A stretch of 64,000 nt of DNA from assembly GCF_000382125.1 (NCBI RefSeq), contig NZ_KB907546.1, positions 310,001 through 374,000 on the forward strand, given 5' to 3'. The position numbers and the translations under genes were made by a program. Source of the DNA: Eudoraea adriatica DSM 19308. Lineage in GTDB: Bacteria > Bacteroidota > Bacteroidia > Flavobacteriales > Flavobacteriaceae. A model generated the notes under the pieces. The model ran no database searches. It was not told the origin of the DNA and was given only the letters and a program-made list of their open reading frames with translations. Each line of letters starts with the position of its first letter. Within the stretch, counting starts at the first letter, position 1. Shown one piece after another: positions 45,669-53,373 of this stretch.

Positions 45669-46886
45669 ATGAATTTTGAATACAGTGAAAAATCTATTGC
45701 TTTCCAGGCAAAACTCAGACAATTTATAGCCCGCTATATAGGACCGGTTCAGCAGGAAGTAGAATCTTTTCACAGAGACCCTGACAATATTTGGAAAAGG
45801 TGGCCCGGCCTAGATGCTTTGAAAAAAAATGCAAAAGATGAAGGGCTTTGGAATTTGTTTCTACCAAAAACTTATGGAAAATTAAGCCCGGGATTAACAA
45901 ATTTGGAATATGCCCCGTTGGCAGAGATTATGGGAAGGATATTATGGTCATCGGAGGTTTTTAATTGTAGTCCGCCTGATACCGGTAATATGGAGGTTCT
46001 GGCAAAATATGGAAGTCCGGAACAGAAAGATACCTGGCTATACCCTTTGATGCAAGGCGATATCAGATCTTCATTTTTGATGACCGAACCCAATGTGGCC
46101 TCCTCAGACGCCACTAAAATAGAGACGTCCATACTGGCAGATGGTGACGACTATGTGATAAGCGGCAGGAAATGGTGGTCTTCGGGAGCAATGGACCCCA
46201 GGTGTAAGATAGCAATAGTAATGGGCAAGACCGATTTTGGTGCAGCACGCCACTTGCAACATAGTATGATTTTGGTTCCTATGGATACTCCGGGCGTAGA
46301 GGTCATAAGACCCTTAAGCGTTTTTGGATACCATGATTCTCCGGAAGGACATGCAGAAATAGTATTGAATAAAGTACGTGTGCCAAAAAAGAATCTTATT
46401 CTCGGTGAAGGAAGAGGATTTGAGATAGCACAGGGACGTTTGGGTCCGGGAAGAATACACCATTGTATGCGATTAATAGGGATGGCACAACGATCCCTGG
46501 AGTTAATGTCCGAAAGGGCCACGAAACGCAGTCCGTTTGGCCGGACTTTGGATACCTACAGCAGTATTCGACAGGAAATAGCATTTTCTCGTTGTGAAAT
46601 TGAACAAACACGTCTGCTGGTGCTTTCCGCTGCAGATAAAATGGATAGGGTTGGTAACAAGGAGGCAAAAGACCTTATAGCCATGATTAAGATAGTAACT
46701 CCGAATATGGCTTTAAAAGTAATCGACAGAGCCATTCAGATAATGGGGGGCAAAGGGGTAAGTGGCGATACACCATTAGCTCATTTCTACGCTACGGCAA
46801 GAACTTTGCGACTGGCAGATGGCCCGGATGAGGTTCACTTAAGTCAATTGGGAAAAAACACTATCAAAAAATACGCGGAAATCTAA
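45669..46886 (+). CDS. ACAD10/11-type (LvaC-like) acyl-CoA dehydrogenase
   Basis: 405 residues. The sequence carries the marks of the ACAD10/ACAD11 branch: [26 protein letters not shown] (about 164-190), [29 protein letters not shown], and [14 protein letters not shown] (382-395), where Asp384 stands at the position of the usual catalytic Glu of the IYEGT motif. In Pseudomonas putida LvaC and the mammalian ACAD10/11 proteins, this branch removes phosphate from 4-phosphoacyl-CoA to give an enoyl-CoA rather than doing simple dehydrogenation. The next gene, 2 bases downstream, is the APH-type kinase needed for that route. Confidence 0.9.
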   Translation: MNFEYSEKSIAFQAKLRQFIARYIGPVQQEVESFHRDPDNIWKRWPGLDALKKNAKDEGLWNLFLPKTYGKLSPGLTNLEYAPLAEIMGRILWSSEVFNCSPPDTGNMEVLAKYGSPEQKDTWLYPLMQGDIRSSFLMTEPNVASSDATKIETSILADGDDYVISGRKWWSSGAMDPRCKIAIVMGKTDFGAARHLQHSMILVPMDTPGVEVIRPLSVFGYHDSPEGHAEIVLNKVRVPKKNLILGEGRGFEIAQGRLGPGRIHHCMRLIGMAQRSLELMSERATKRSPFGRTLDTYSSIRQEIAFSRCEIEQTRLLVLSAADKMDRVGNKEAKDLIAMIKIVTPNMALKVIDRAIQIMGGKGVSGDTPLAHFYATARTLRLADGPDEVHLSQLGKNTIKKYAEI

Positions 46887-46888
46887 CT

Positions 46889-47968
46889 ATGCCGGAAAAG
46901 GAATTAACCCAAACTGTTCGAAAAGGAGAAGAGCTTCATGAGGGGAATTTGAAAAAGTTCCTTTTGCAAAACAATTTGATTAATACGGTAAAAAGCGAAT
47001 TGATAATCAGGCAGTTTTATAATGGATATTCTAACCTTACCTATCTGCTGAAAATCGAAGAAAAGGAATACGTTTTGCGCCGCCCGCCATTTGCTGCACC
47101 AAAGCGAGGACATAATATGGGGAGGGAGTTTAATGTACTGAACAAGCTGCATAATGTATTTGACAAAACTCCGGTCACTTACGCATACTCAGAGGATGTT
47201 GAGATATTGGGAGCTCCATTTTATATAATGAATAAAGTTGAGGGAATTATTCTGACCGCCCGGGAGGCCAAAGAACGAAAGGTGTCTCCAAATGATTTTA
47301 ATAAAATAGCGGATACCTGGCTAGATGCTTTTGTTGAGCTACACGAGGCGGACTATAAGGCTGCCGGATTGGAATCATTGGGAAATCCTGAAGGCTATGT
47401 AGAGCGCCAGGTTAAAAACTGGGGCAAACAGTACCTTGCCGCAGCTACCGAGGAAGTTATCTCTGCACAAAAGGTGATGTCCTGGATGGAAAATAATAAA
47501 CCCCGAAATTATGATTACAGCCTTATCCATAATGACTATAAGTATGATAATGTAGTATTTGTTAATGATCAATGGGAAAAAATAGTGGCTGTACTGGATT
47601 GGGAAATGTGCACTTTGGGCGATCCATTGATGGATTTGGGCACGTCCCTTGGGTATTGGACTACGTCTTCAGATGCGGATTTTTTAAAACATGGATTGCC
47701 GTCACCAACTACAATGGCAGGTAATCCAAGCAGGACAGAAATTGTGCACAGATATGCGCTAAAAAGTGGCAGGAATATTAATAACCTCACTTTCTATTTT
47801 GCATATGGTCTCTTTAAAATTGCGGTTATAGCCCAACAGATATACTATAGGTTTAAACACGGGTATACAAAAGATCCCCGTTTCGAAGGTTTAAATGAGG
47901 TTTCGGCCCTTTGCTGCAATACCGCATGGAATGCTATACAAAAAGACAGAATTGATGAATTGTATTAG
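46889..47968 (+). CDS. APH-type phosphotransferase (LvaA/ACAD10-11 kinase-like)
   Basis: 359 residues, aminoglycoside-phosphotransferase/choline-kinase fold. Motifs: QFYNGYSNLTYLL (nucleotide loop), YVLRRPPFAAPKRGHNMGREF, catalytic loop SLIHNDYKYDNVVF (D216, N221) and metal-binding VAVLDWEMCTLGDPLMDLG (D237). The RRPP and KRGHNMGREF parts are typical of the acyl-CoA-linked group found fused to ACAD in human ACAD10/11 and separate as LvaA. It would phosphorylate the 4-hydroxyl of a hydroxyacyl-CoA, with the adjacent ACAD11-type enzyme finishing the dehydration. Not an antibiotic-resistance gene in my judgement. Confidence 0.9.
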   Translation: MPEKELTQTVRKGEELHEGNLKKFLLQNNLINTVKSELIIRQFYNGYSNLTYLLKIEEKEYVLRRPPFAAPKRGHNMGREFNVLNKLHNVFDKTPVTYAYSEDVEILGAPFYIMNKVEGIILTAREAKERKVSPNDFNKIADTWLDAFVELHEADYKAAGLESLGNPEGYVERQVKNWGKQYLAAATEEVISAQKVMSWMENNKPRNYDYSLIHNDYKYDNVVFVNDQWEKIVAVLDWEMCTLGDPLMDLGTSLGYWTTSSDADFLKHGLPSPTTMAGNPSRTEIVHRYALKSGRNINNLTFYFAYGLFKIAVIAQQIYYRFKHGYTKDPRFEGLNEVSALCCNTAWNAIQKDRIDELY

Positions 47969-47984
47969 TTTTTTTAAAATTTAA

Positions 47985-48392
47985 TTGGGTTTATTCGTGA
48001 AAAACAAGTCATATATAGAAGTAAATAAAGAACAGCTAAATGCATTGGCACGGTTGCCAGAGGATCAGGAATTAGTAATGCTTAACCTTTTGAGATATAA
48101 AGACCGGGTAGAAGAAACAGGATTGACAGGCGAGGCTTCCTACAGGCAATATATGATGGCAGCATCTCCTTTTTTTGGGAAAGTAGATGCTGAAATTGTG
48201 TTTTTCGGAAGCCCAAAACTTATGCTGATAGGACCGGAAGATCAGGAATTATGGGATGATGTTCTCCTGGTAAAATATAAAAATGCCGGGGAATTTTTTA
48301 AAATGACTCAGGCTAAAGGATATCCCTCAAAATTACGAGAACAGTCTTTACAGGATTCACGATTGGTATACTGTAAATCAAATTCCGTGTAA
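47985..48392 (+). CDS. Small DUF1330/Dabb-like protein next to the kinase
   Basis: About 135 residues; start TTG at 47985 or GTG at 47997 (MKNKSYIEVNKEQL), the latter looking better. LVMLNLLRYKDRV, GEASYRQYMMAASPFF, AEIVFFGSPKLMLIGPED and DDVLLVKYKNAGEFFKM suggest a ferredoxin-like alpha/beta fold of the DUF1330 or EthD/Dabb type. Directly after the APH-type kinase (16 bases), the place where lvaB stands in the Pseudomonas lva operon; LvaB is a small partner required by the kinase. I see no proof of homology to LvaB. Confidence 0.7.
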   Translation: MGLFVKNKSYIEVNKEQLNALARLPEDQELVMLNLLRYKDRVEETGLTGEASYRQYMMAASPFFGKVDAEIVFFGSPKLMLIGPEDQELWDDVLLVKYKNAGEFFKMTQAKGYPSKLREQSLQDSRLVYCKSNSV

Positions 48393-48427
48393 TGTCCGGG
48401 GTTTTTATTTTGTTTAATTAAGGTCAT

Positions 48428-49186
48428 ATGAGTTTAGAAAATAAAGTTGTTATCATCACGGGTGCAGGAAGTGGAATAGGAGCCGCGTCCGCTATCTTAT
48501 TGGCTAAACACGGGGCTTCTGTAATCGTAGCTGATCTCAATCTAAAAAGCGCAAAAAGTGTTGCCAATAAAATCAATATTGCAGGAGGTAGGGCTTTTGC
48601 TTTCCAGGTGGATGTGTCTGCATTTAAAGAAGTTGAATTATTAATAGCACAAGCGATTAAAAATCACGGTAAGCTGGATGTTATGATTAATAATGCGGGA
48701 ATAGGTGGTGAAAATCAAAAAAAAACCGCCGAACACACGCTCGAGGATTGGGACAATGTTATTGCAGTGAATCAGACAGGAGTTTTCTATTGTATGAAAG
48801 TTGCTTTGGGGCATATGATGAAGCAGGGATACGGAAACATAATTAATATGGCATCCCTGGCTGGCTTAAAGCCTTCGGGGTACAATCTCTCGTATAGTGC
48901 CAGCAAATTTGCTGTTGTAGGTATGACCAAATCAGCCGCCCTTGAATATGGACGTAAAAATATCAGAATAAATGCCGTCTGTCCCGGCTATACCCACTCG
49001 GCACTTTTAGACAAACTTTTGGCAAGCAGGCCGGATATGTCAGACACCTTAAAACAACTGATTCCTATGGATAGGTTTGGGGATGCAGATGAAATTGCAG
49101 AAGCTGTCTTGTGGCTTGCTTCCGATAAATCAAAATATGTTACCGGTCAAACCATAACATTAGACGGTGGTATGTCACTTTTATAG
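48428..49186 (+). CDS. SDR family oxidoreductase (2)
   Basis: 252 residues, classical SDR: ITGAGSGIGAASAILLAKHGA, DLNLKSAKSV (Asp at the end of strand 2, favouring NAD), VMINNAGIGGE, NIINMASLAGL, YSASKFAVVGMTKSAALEYG, INAVCPGYTHSALLDKLL. Its place after the kinase and small protein matches an LvaD-like dehydrogenase acting on 4-keto/4-hydroxyacyl-CoA, but 3-hydroxyacyl-CoA dehydrogenase is equally possible. Confidence 0.88.
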   Translation: MSLENKVVIITGAGSGIGAASAILLAKHGASVIVADLNLKSAKSVANKINIAGGRAFAFQVDVSAFKEVELLIAQAIKNHGKLDVMINNAGIGGENQKKTAEHTLEDWDNVIAVNQTGVFYCMKVALGHMMKQGYGNIINMASLAGLKPSGYNLSYSASKFAVVGMTKSAALEYGRKNIRINAVCPGYTHSALLDKLLASRPDMSDTLKQLIPMDRFGDADEIAEAVLWLASDKSKYVTGQTITLDGGMSLL

Positions 49187-49229
49187 CCAATTAAAAATCA
49201 AAGGCTAAACAAATTAAAAAGACTGCTAA

Positions 49230-50003
49230 ATGAATGCATTGAAGGTTATAAAAAAAGAAGAATATACCATTGTTCAGATGAACCGAGGAAAGGTAAATGC
49301 AATTAATTACGCTATGGTTCAGGAGCTTAGGCAGGTATTCCGGGATATTGAAAATGACAGTTCAGTTAAAGGAGCAATACTTACCGGACAACCGCACTAT
49401 TTCTCCGCAGGTCTGGATTTAATTGAATTATTTCAATATGACAAAAGACAGATCAAAGACTTTTTTCGTGTTTTCGGGGCGCTCTTTATAGAGCTTATGC
49501 ACATTACAAAACCTGTTATTTCGGCCATTACAGGTCATGCCCCGGCGGGAGGCTGTGTTCTTGCAGTGGCAAGTGATAACAGGATAATGGCAGATGGCGG
49601 GCAATATATAATAGGGCTGAATGAGGTAGCTGTTAATATTCAAATATCTCAGAACTTAATAGAAACCTATGCCTTTTGGATAGGTGGGGGTCTGGCAAGC
49701 AGATATATTATGGAAGGGAAGCTGCTTAATGCAGAAGAAGCTTTGTCAGCCGGATTAGTAGATGAATTGGTTCCTTTGGAGCAGGTGTTGCCAATGGCTG
49801 AAGCCAGGATGCAGCATTATTTGAAGGCAGATCAGGAGATACTTGTTAACACCAAAAGGAAACTGCGAAAAAATCTACTTGCCAGGCTTGATATGGATGC
49901 CGAAAATTCCCTCAAAGAAGCTGCGACCTTATGGTGGAAACCGGAAATCAGAACCAAAATGGAAGCATATGTAAAGAGTTTCACAAACAAAAAGAAAGTA
50001 TAG
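49230..50003 (+). CDS. Enoyl-CoA hydratase/isomerase family protein
   Basis: 257 residues, crotonase fold. The oxyanion-hole segments are FSAGLDLIELFQ and GHAPAGGCVLAVASDNRIMA; the usual catalytic Glu positions are partly altered (LNEVAVNIQIS carries one Glu), so it may be an isomerase or a thioesterase-type member rather than a true hydratase. It would handle the enoyl-CoA made by the dehydrogenases in the cluster. It is followed 7 bases later by an MDR oxidoreductase gene. Confidence 0.85.
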   Translation: MNALKVIKKEEYTIVQMNRGKVNAINYAMVQELRQVFRDIENDSSVKGAILTGQPHYFSAGLDLIELFQYDKRQIKDFFRVFGALFIELMHITKPVISAITGHAPAGGCVLAVASDNRIMADGGQYIIGLNEVAVNIQISQNLIETYAFWIGGGLASRYIMEGKLLNAEEALSAGLVDELVPLEQVLPMAEARMQHYLKADQEILVNTKRKLRKNLLARLDMDAENSLKEAATLWWKPEIRTKMEAYVKSFTNKKKV

Positions 50004-50010
50004 AATAGAA

Positions 50011-51039
50011 ATGAAAAAAATGAATAAGCAATTAAAGTTTGTAAAGAGGCCCGTAGGAGAAGCTGATCCTTCTACCTGGTCACTGGAGATTAATCCTGTC
50101 CCCGAATTGCAGGATGGAGAAATTCTGGTGAGACAGCATTTTGTTTCCCTGGACCCGGCTATGCGGGGATGGATGAATGATTCCAAATCCTATATAGAAC
50201 CGATGGCTATTGGCTCTGTCATGCGTGCCGGAGCTGTAGGGGAGGTGGTCGCGGTTAAAAACAATCCCAATTTTAAAATCGGGGACTTTGTGGCCGGATT
50301 TGGAGGTGTTCAGCAATATGCGGTTTCAGATGGTGCCAATAGCCGCATTATAGATCCTGCTTTGGCTCCACTTCCTACTTATTTAAGTACCCTGGGAATG
50401 ACCGGCATGACGGCCTATTTTGGCATTCTCGAAGTAGGAAAAATAAAGGAAGGTGATATTGTGGTGGTCTCAGGAGCGGCGGGGGCTGTGGGAAGTATTG
50501 TGGGGCAAATTGCCAAAATTAAGGGATGTAGGGTTATTGGTATAGCCGGGGGACAAAAAAAATGCAATTATCTTTTGGAGGAACTGGGTTTTGATGCTGC
50601 TATTGACTACAAAAACGAAGATGTTAGGAGCAGGTTGAAGGAAGAATGTCCAAAAGGTCTGGATGTATATTTTGACAACGTAGGAGGCGAAATTCTTGAT
50701 ATTGCCCTTAGCAGGCTTAGAATGCATGCCCGGATAGTGATTTGTGGAGCCATTTCTCAATACAACAACAAAATGTCTGTAAAAGGACCCAGTAATTACC
50801 TTTCACTTCTGGTGAACCGCGCTACAATGCAGGGAATGGTTGTATTTGATTATGCAAAAAGGTATAGCGAAGCTGCAAGAGATATGGGAGCATGGCTGGC
50901 TGAAGGAAAACTGAAGGGCAAAGAAGATATTTATGAGGGAATTGAAAACTTTCCGCAGACCTTTCAAAGGTTGTTTTCAGGTGATAAATTAGGTAAACTG
51001 GTACTAAAAGTAATCGAAGATGAAAGCCATACGATGTAA
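50011..51039 (+). CDS. NADP-dependent MDR oxidoreductase (prostaglandin/alkenal reductase-like)
   Basis: 342 residues, zinc-free medium-chain dehydrogenase. VSLDPAMRGWMND, MTGMTAYFGILEVG, VVSGAAGAVGSIVGQIAKIKGC (nucleotide fold AAGAVG), YFDNVGGEILD and MVFDYAKRY are the hallmarks of the leukotriene B4 12-hydroxydehydrogenase/alkenal reductase group, which reduces alpha,beta-unsaturated carbonyl compounds. Its last 20 bases overlap the next gene, so the two oxidoreductases are translated together. Confidence 0.9.
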   Translation: MKKMNKQLKFVKRPVGEADPSTWSLEINPVPELQDGEILVRQHFVSLDPAMRGWMNDSKSYIEPMAIGSVMRAGAVGEVVAVKNNPNFKIGDFVAGFGGVQQYAVSDGANSRIIDPALAPLPTYLSTLGMTGMTAYFGILEVGKIKEGDIVVVSGAAGAVGSIVGQIAKIKGCRVIGIAGGQKKCNYLLEELGFDAAIDYKNEDVRSRLKEECPKGLDVYFDNVGGEILDIALSRLRMHARIVICGAISQYNNKMSVKGPSNYLSLLVNRATMQGMVVFDYAKRYSEAARDMGAWLAEGKLKGKEDIYEGIENFPQTFQRLFSGDKLGKLVLKVIEDESHTM

Positions 51040-51994
51040 AGAATTTGGACCGCCGTCTTCGCTGGTTCTGGAAGAAATGCCCGGATTAAAACCGGGCGCC
51101 AATGAAGTATTAGTAGCGGTAAAAGCCTGTGGAATAAATTTTCCGGACACCTTAATTATTCAGGGTTTATATCAATTTAAGCCGGAACTCCCTTTCACTC
51201 CGGGTAGCGACATAGCCGGGGTTATTAAAGAAGTCGGCGATGATGTCGGACATCTAAAAGTCGGTGATGAAGTTTTCGGTTTTGTCTTTAGCGGAGGTTT
51301 TGCGGAGGAAGTTGTTGTCCCATCCAATACTTGTTTCCTGAAATCAAAAAAAATGAACTTCCCTACTGCGGCGTCATTTATGGTGGCATATGGCACTTCA
51401 TACCATGCTCTTAAGGATCGCGCAAAACTATCTGAGGGCGAAACATTGCTTGTTCTCGGGGCTTCAGGAGGCGTTGGTTTGGCAGCTGTAGAGTTAGGAA
51501 AATTAATGGGAGCAAAAGTTATCGCAGCAGCCTCTTCCGAAGACAAGTTGCAATTATGTCGCGAATATGGTGCAGATCTAACCATTAACTATTCGAAAGA
51601 AGACCTGAAGTCTGAAATAAAAAAATTGACGGGTAAAAAGGGGGTAGATGTTATCTACGATCCTGTCGGAGGTGAATATTCTGAGGCTGCATTCAGGGCA
51701 ATTGCATGGGAGGGCAGATTTCTGGTTGTAGGATTCGCTTCCGGGACAATACCTAAACTGCCTATGAATTTGCCACTCCTTAAAACGGGTTCGGTCGTCG
51801 GTGTATTTTGGGGTGATTTTGCCATGAGGAATCCAAAACAAAATATGGAGAATACGGCAACGTTGATGAAATGGTTTGACAAGGGGATGCTAAAACCCCA
51901 TATCCATAAGACCTATGAATTGAAGTATACATCCAGGGCATTGGAGGAAATGATGAACAGAAAGGTCAGGGGTAAATTAGTGCTGGAAGTGTAA
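51020..51994 (+). CDS. NADPH:quinone oxidoreductase-like MDR protein
   Basis: 324 residues. MKAIRCKEFGPPSSLVLEEMPG, GINFPDTLIIQGLYQFKPELPFTPGSDIAG, LVLGASGGVGLAAVELGK and DVIYDPVGGEYSEAAFRAIAWEGRFLVVGFASG mark the quinone-oxidoreductase/enoyl reductase branch of the MDR superfamily. No zinc ligands. It overlaps the preceding MDR gene by 20 bases in another frame; both are intact. Substrate not known. Confidence 0.9.
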   Translation: MKAIRCKEFGPPSSLVLEEMPGLKPGANEVLVAVKACGINFPDTLIIQGLYQFKPELPFTPGSDIAGVIKEVGDDVGHLKVGDEVFGFVFSGGFAEEVVVPSNTCFLKSKKMNFPTAASFMVAYGTSYHALKDRAKLSEGETLLVLGASGGVGLAAVELGKLMGAKVIAAASSEDKLQLCREYGADLTINYSKEDLKSEIKKLTGKKGVDVIYDPVGGEYSEAAFRAIAWEGRFLVVGFASGTIPKLPMNLPLLKTGSVVGVFWGDFAMRNPKQNMENTATLMKWFDKGMLKPHIHKTYELKYTSRALEEMMNRKVRGKLVLEV

Positions 51995-52090
51995 GCCTGT
52001 TTAATACTAAAAAAAAAGTGTTTTTAAGTAAAAGTTCACTTTGCTTTAGAGAACTAAATCCTTAAGAAAAAAATTATTGAATTATACAAA

Positions 52091-52828
52091 ATGAGATTAA
52101 AAGACAAAATAGCGATAGTCACGGGAGGAGCCCGTGGTATAGGCAAGGCCATTTCAGAACTCTTTGCGAGGGAAGGCGCAACGGTAATTATATTAGATCT
52201 ATTGCCGCAAGGGCAAAAAGTAGCAGATAGTATAAATGATACCGGTAAAAGAGCAGAATACCATCAGGTATCGGTAACGGATAGAGCAGCTGTGGAAGGC
52301 GTTTTCAAAAATGTAAATAATAAATACGGCAGAATAGATATCCTGATAAACAACGCCGGAATTACCAGGGATAGAACACTTGAAAAAATGAGTGAGGAAG
52401 AATGGGATGCAGTTATAGAGGTAAATCTTAAGGGAGTCTTTATTTGCACGCAGGCTGTGGTTCCTTATATGAAGGCAAATAAATGGGGCAGGATAGTAAG
52501 CGCTGCTTCTAACGTTGGTTTAAGGGGTAATTTTGGGCAGACAAATTATGCAGCGACTAAAGCGGGTGTTATTGCGATGTCTAAAACATGGACCATGGAA
52601 TTGGGCAGGTATGGTATCACTGCCAACGCCATCGCGCCGGGATTTACAATGACCGATATGGTAGAAAAGATTCCGGATGAGCATTTTGCTAAAATTAAAG
52701 AAAGTATTCCCTTGCGGACCGTAGCACAACCCATAGATATAGCCTATGGTTATTTATACCTTGCTTCTGATGAAGCTCGCTTTGTTTCGGGGACATGCCT
52801 TACAATAGATGGTGGAACTTCAAGATAA
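52091..52828 (+). CDS. 3-oxoacyl-ACP/acetoacetyl-CoA reductase-like SDR (FabG type)
   Basis: 245 residues with a complete FabG-type pattern: IVTGGARGIGKAISELFAREGA, ILINNAGITRDRTLEKMSEEEWDAVI, IVSAASNVGLRGNFGQTNYAATKAGVIAMSKTW, ITANAIAPGFTMTDMVEKIPDE, VSGTCLTIDGG. Most similar by eye to FabG/PhaB enzymes reducing 3-ketoacyl thioesters. It starts 96 bases after the MDR gene and 9 bases before the MaoC gene, forming a reductase-dehydratase pair. Confidence 0.88.
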   Translation: MRLKDKIAIVTGGARGIGKAISELFAREGATVIILDLLPQGQKVADSINDTGKRAEYHQVSVTDRAAVEGVFKNVNNKYGRIDILINNAGITRDRTLEKMSEEEWDAVIEVNLKGVFICTQAVVPYMKANKWGRIVSAASNVGLRGNFGQTNYAATKAGVIAMSKTWTMELGRYGITANAIAPGFTMTDMVEKIPDEHFAKIKESIPLRTVAQPIDIAYGYLYLASDEARFVSGTCLTIDGGTSR

Positions 52829-52837
52829 CTATATAAA

Positions 52838-53302
52838 ATGGCTCAACTGGAATTAGAGAATATCGAATCTTTTCGCGAATTAGAAGGAAAAACTTTACCG
52901 GCCGGAGATTGGCTTACTGTTACCCAGGAAATGATCAACGACTTTGCTAAAGCCACCATGGATTTCCAATGGATACATATAGATGTTGAAAAAGCGACAA
53001 AATATTCCCCATTTAAAAAACCTGTGGCTCATGGCTTCATGTCTTTGTCACTATTGGCCAAGCTTTTAAAAGATGTTTTGCTGATTAAATCTGTGAAAAT
53101 GGGAGTAAATTATGGTCTTAACAAAGTGCGTTTTCCAAGCCCTGTCTTAGTGGACAGCAGGCTTAGGCTAATTGGAGCTATTCAAAAAATTGAAAATTAC
53201 GGAGATAATGGCGTTAAAATTACCTGGAATTGTGTCGTGGAGACCGATGAATCTGACAAACCTGCTTGTGTTGCTGAGTTTATTAGTTTAATGTTCGAGT
53301 AA
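52838..53302 (+). CDS. MaoC-like (R)-specific enoyl-CoA hydratase
   Basis: 154 residues, hot-dog fold. The hydratase motif with catalytic Asp/His is DFAKATMDFQWIHIDVEKA followed by FKKPVAHGFMSLSLLAKLL. This matches NodN/MaoC-type (R)-hydratases that work on enoyl-CoA/3-hydroxyacyl-CoA. It stands 9 bases after the FabG-type gene, which makes the same (R)-stereochemistry. Confidence 0.9.
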   Translation: MAQLELENIESFRELEGKTLPAGDWLTVTQEMINDFAKATMDFQWIHIDVEKATKYSPFKKPVAHGFMSLSLLAKLLKDVLLIKSVKMGVNYGLNKVRFPSPVLVDSRLRLIGAIQKIENYGDNGVKITWNCVVETDESDKPACVAEFISLMFE

Positions 53303-53373
53303 TTTCTTAAATTTAACGATAACCTTCCATGTAAAATTAGATAACTAAGGCCTAACCTAAAATATTCAAACCA

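Noticed and set aside
46889-47968. Aminoglycoside phosphotransferase reading (antibiotic resistance)
   Set aside because: The fold is APH-like, but the motifs and the adjacent ACAD11-type gene place it with acyl-CoA-linked kinases (LvaA/ACAD10-11), not resistance enzymes.
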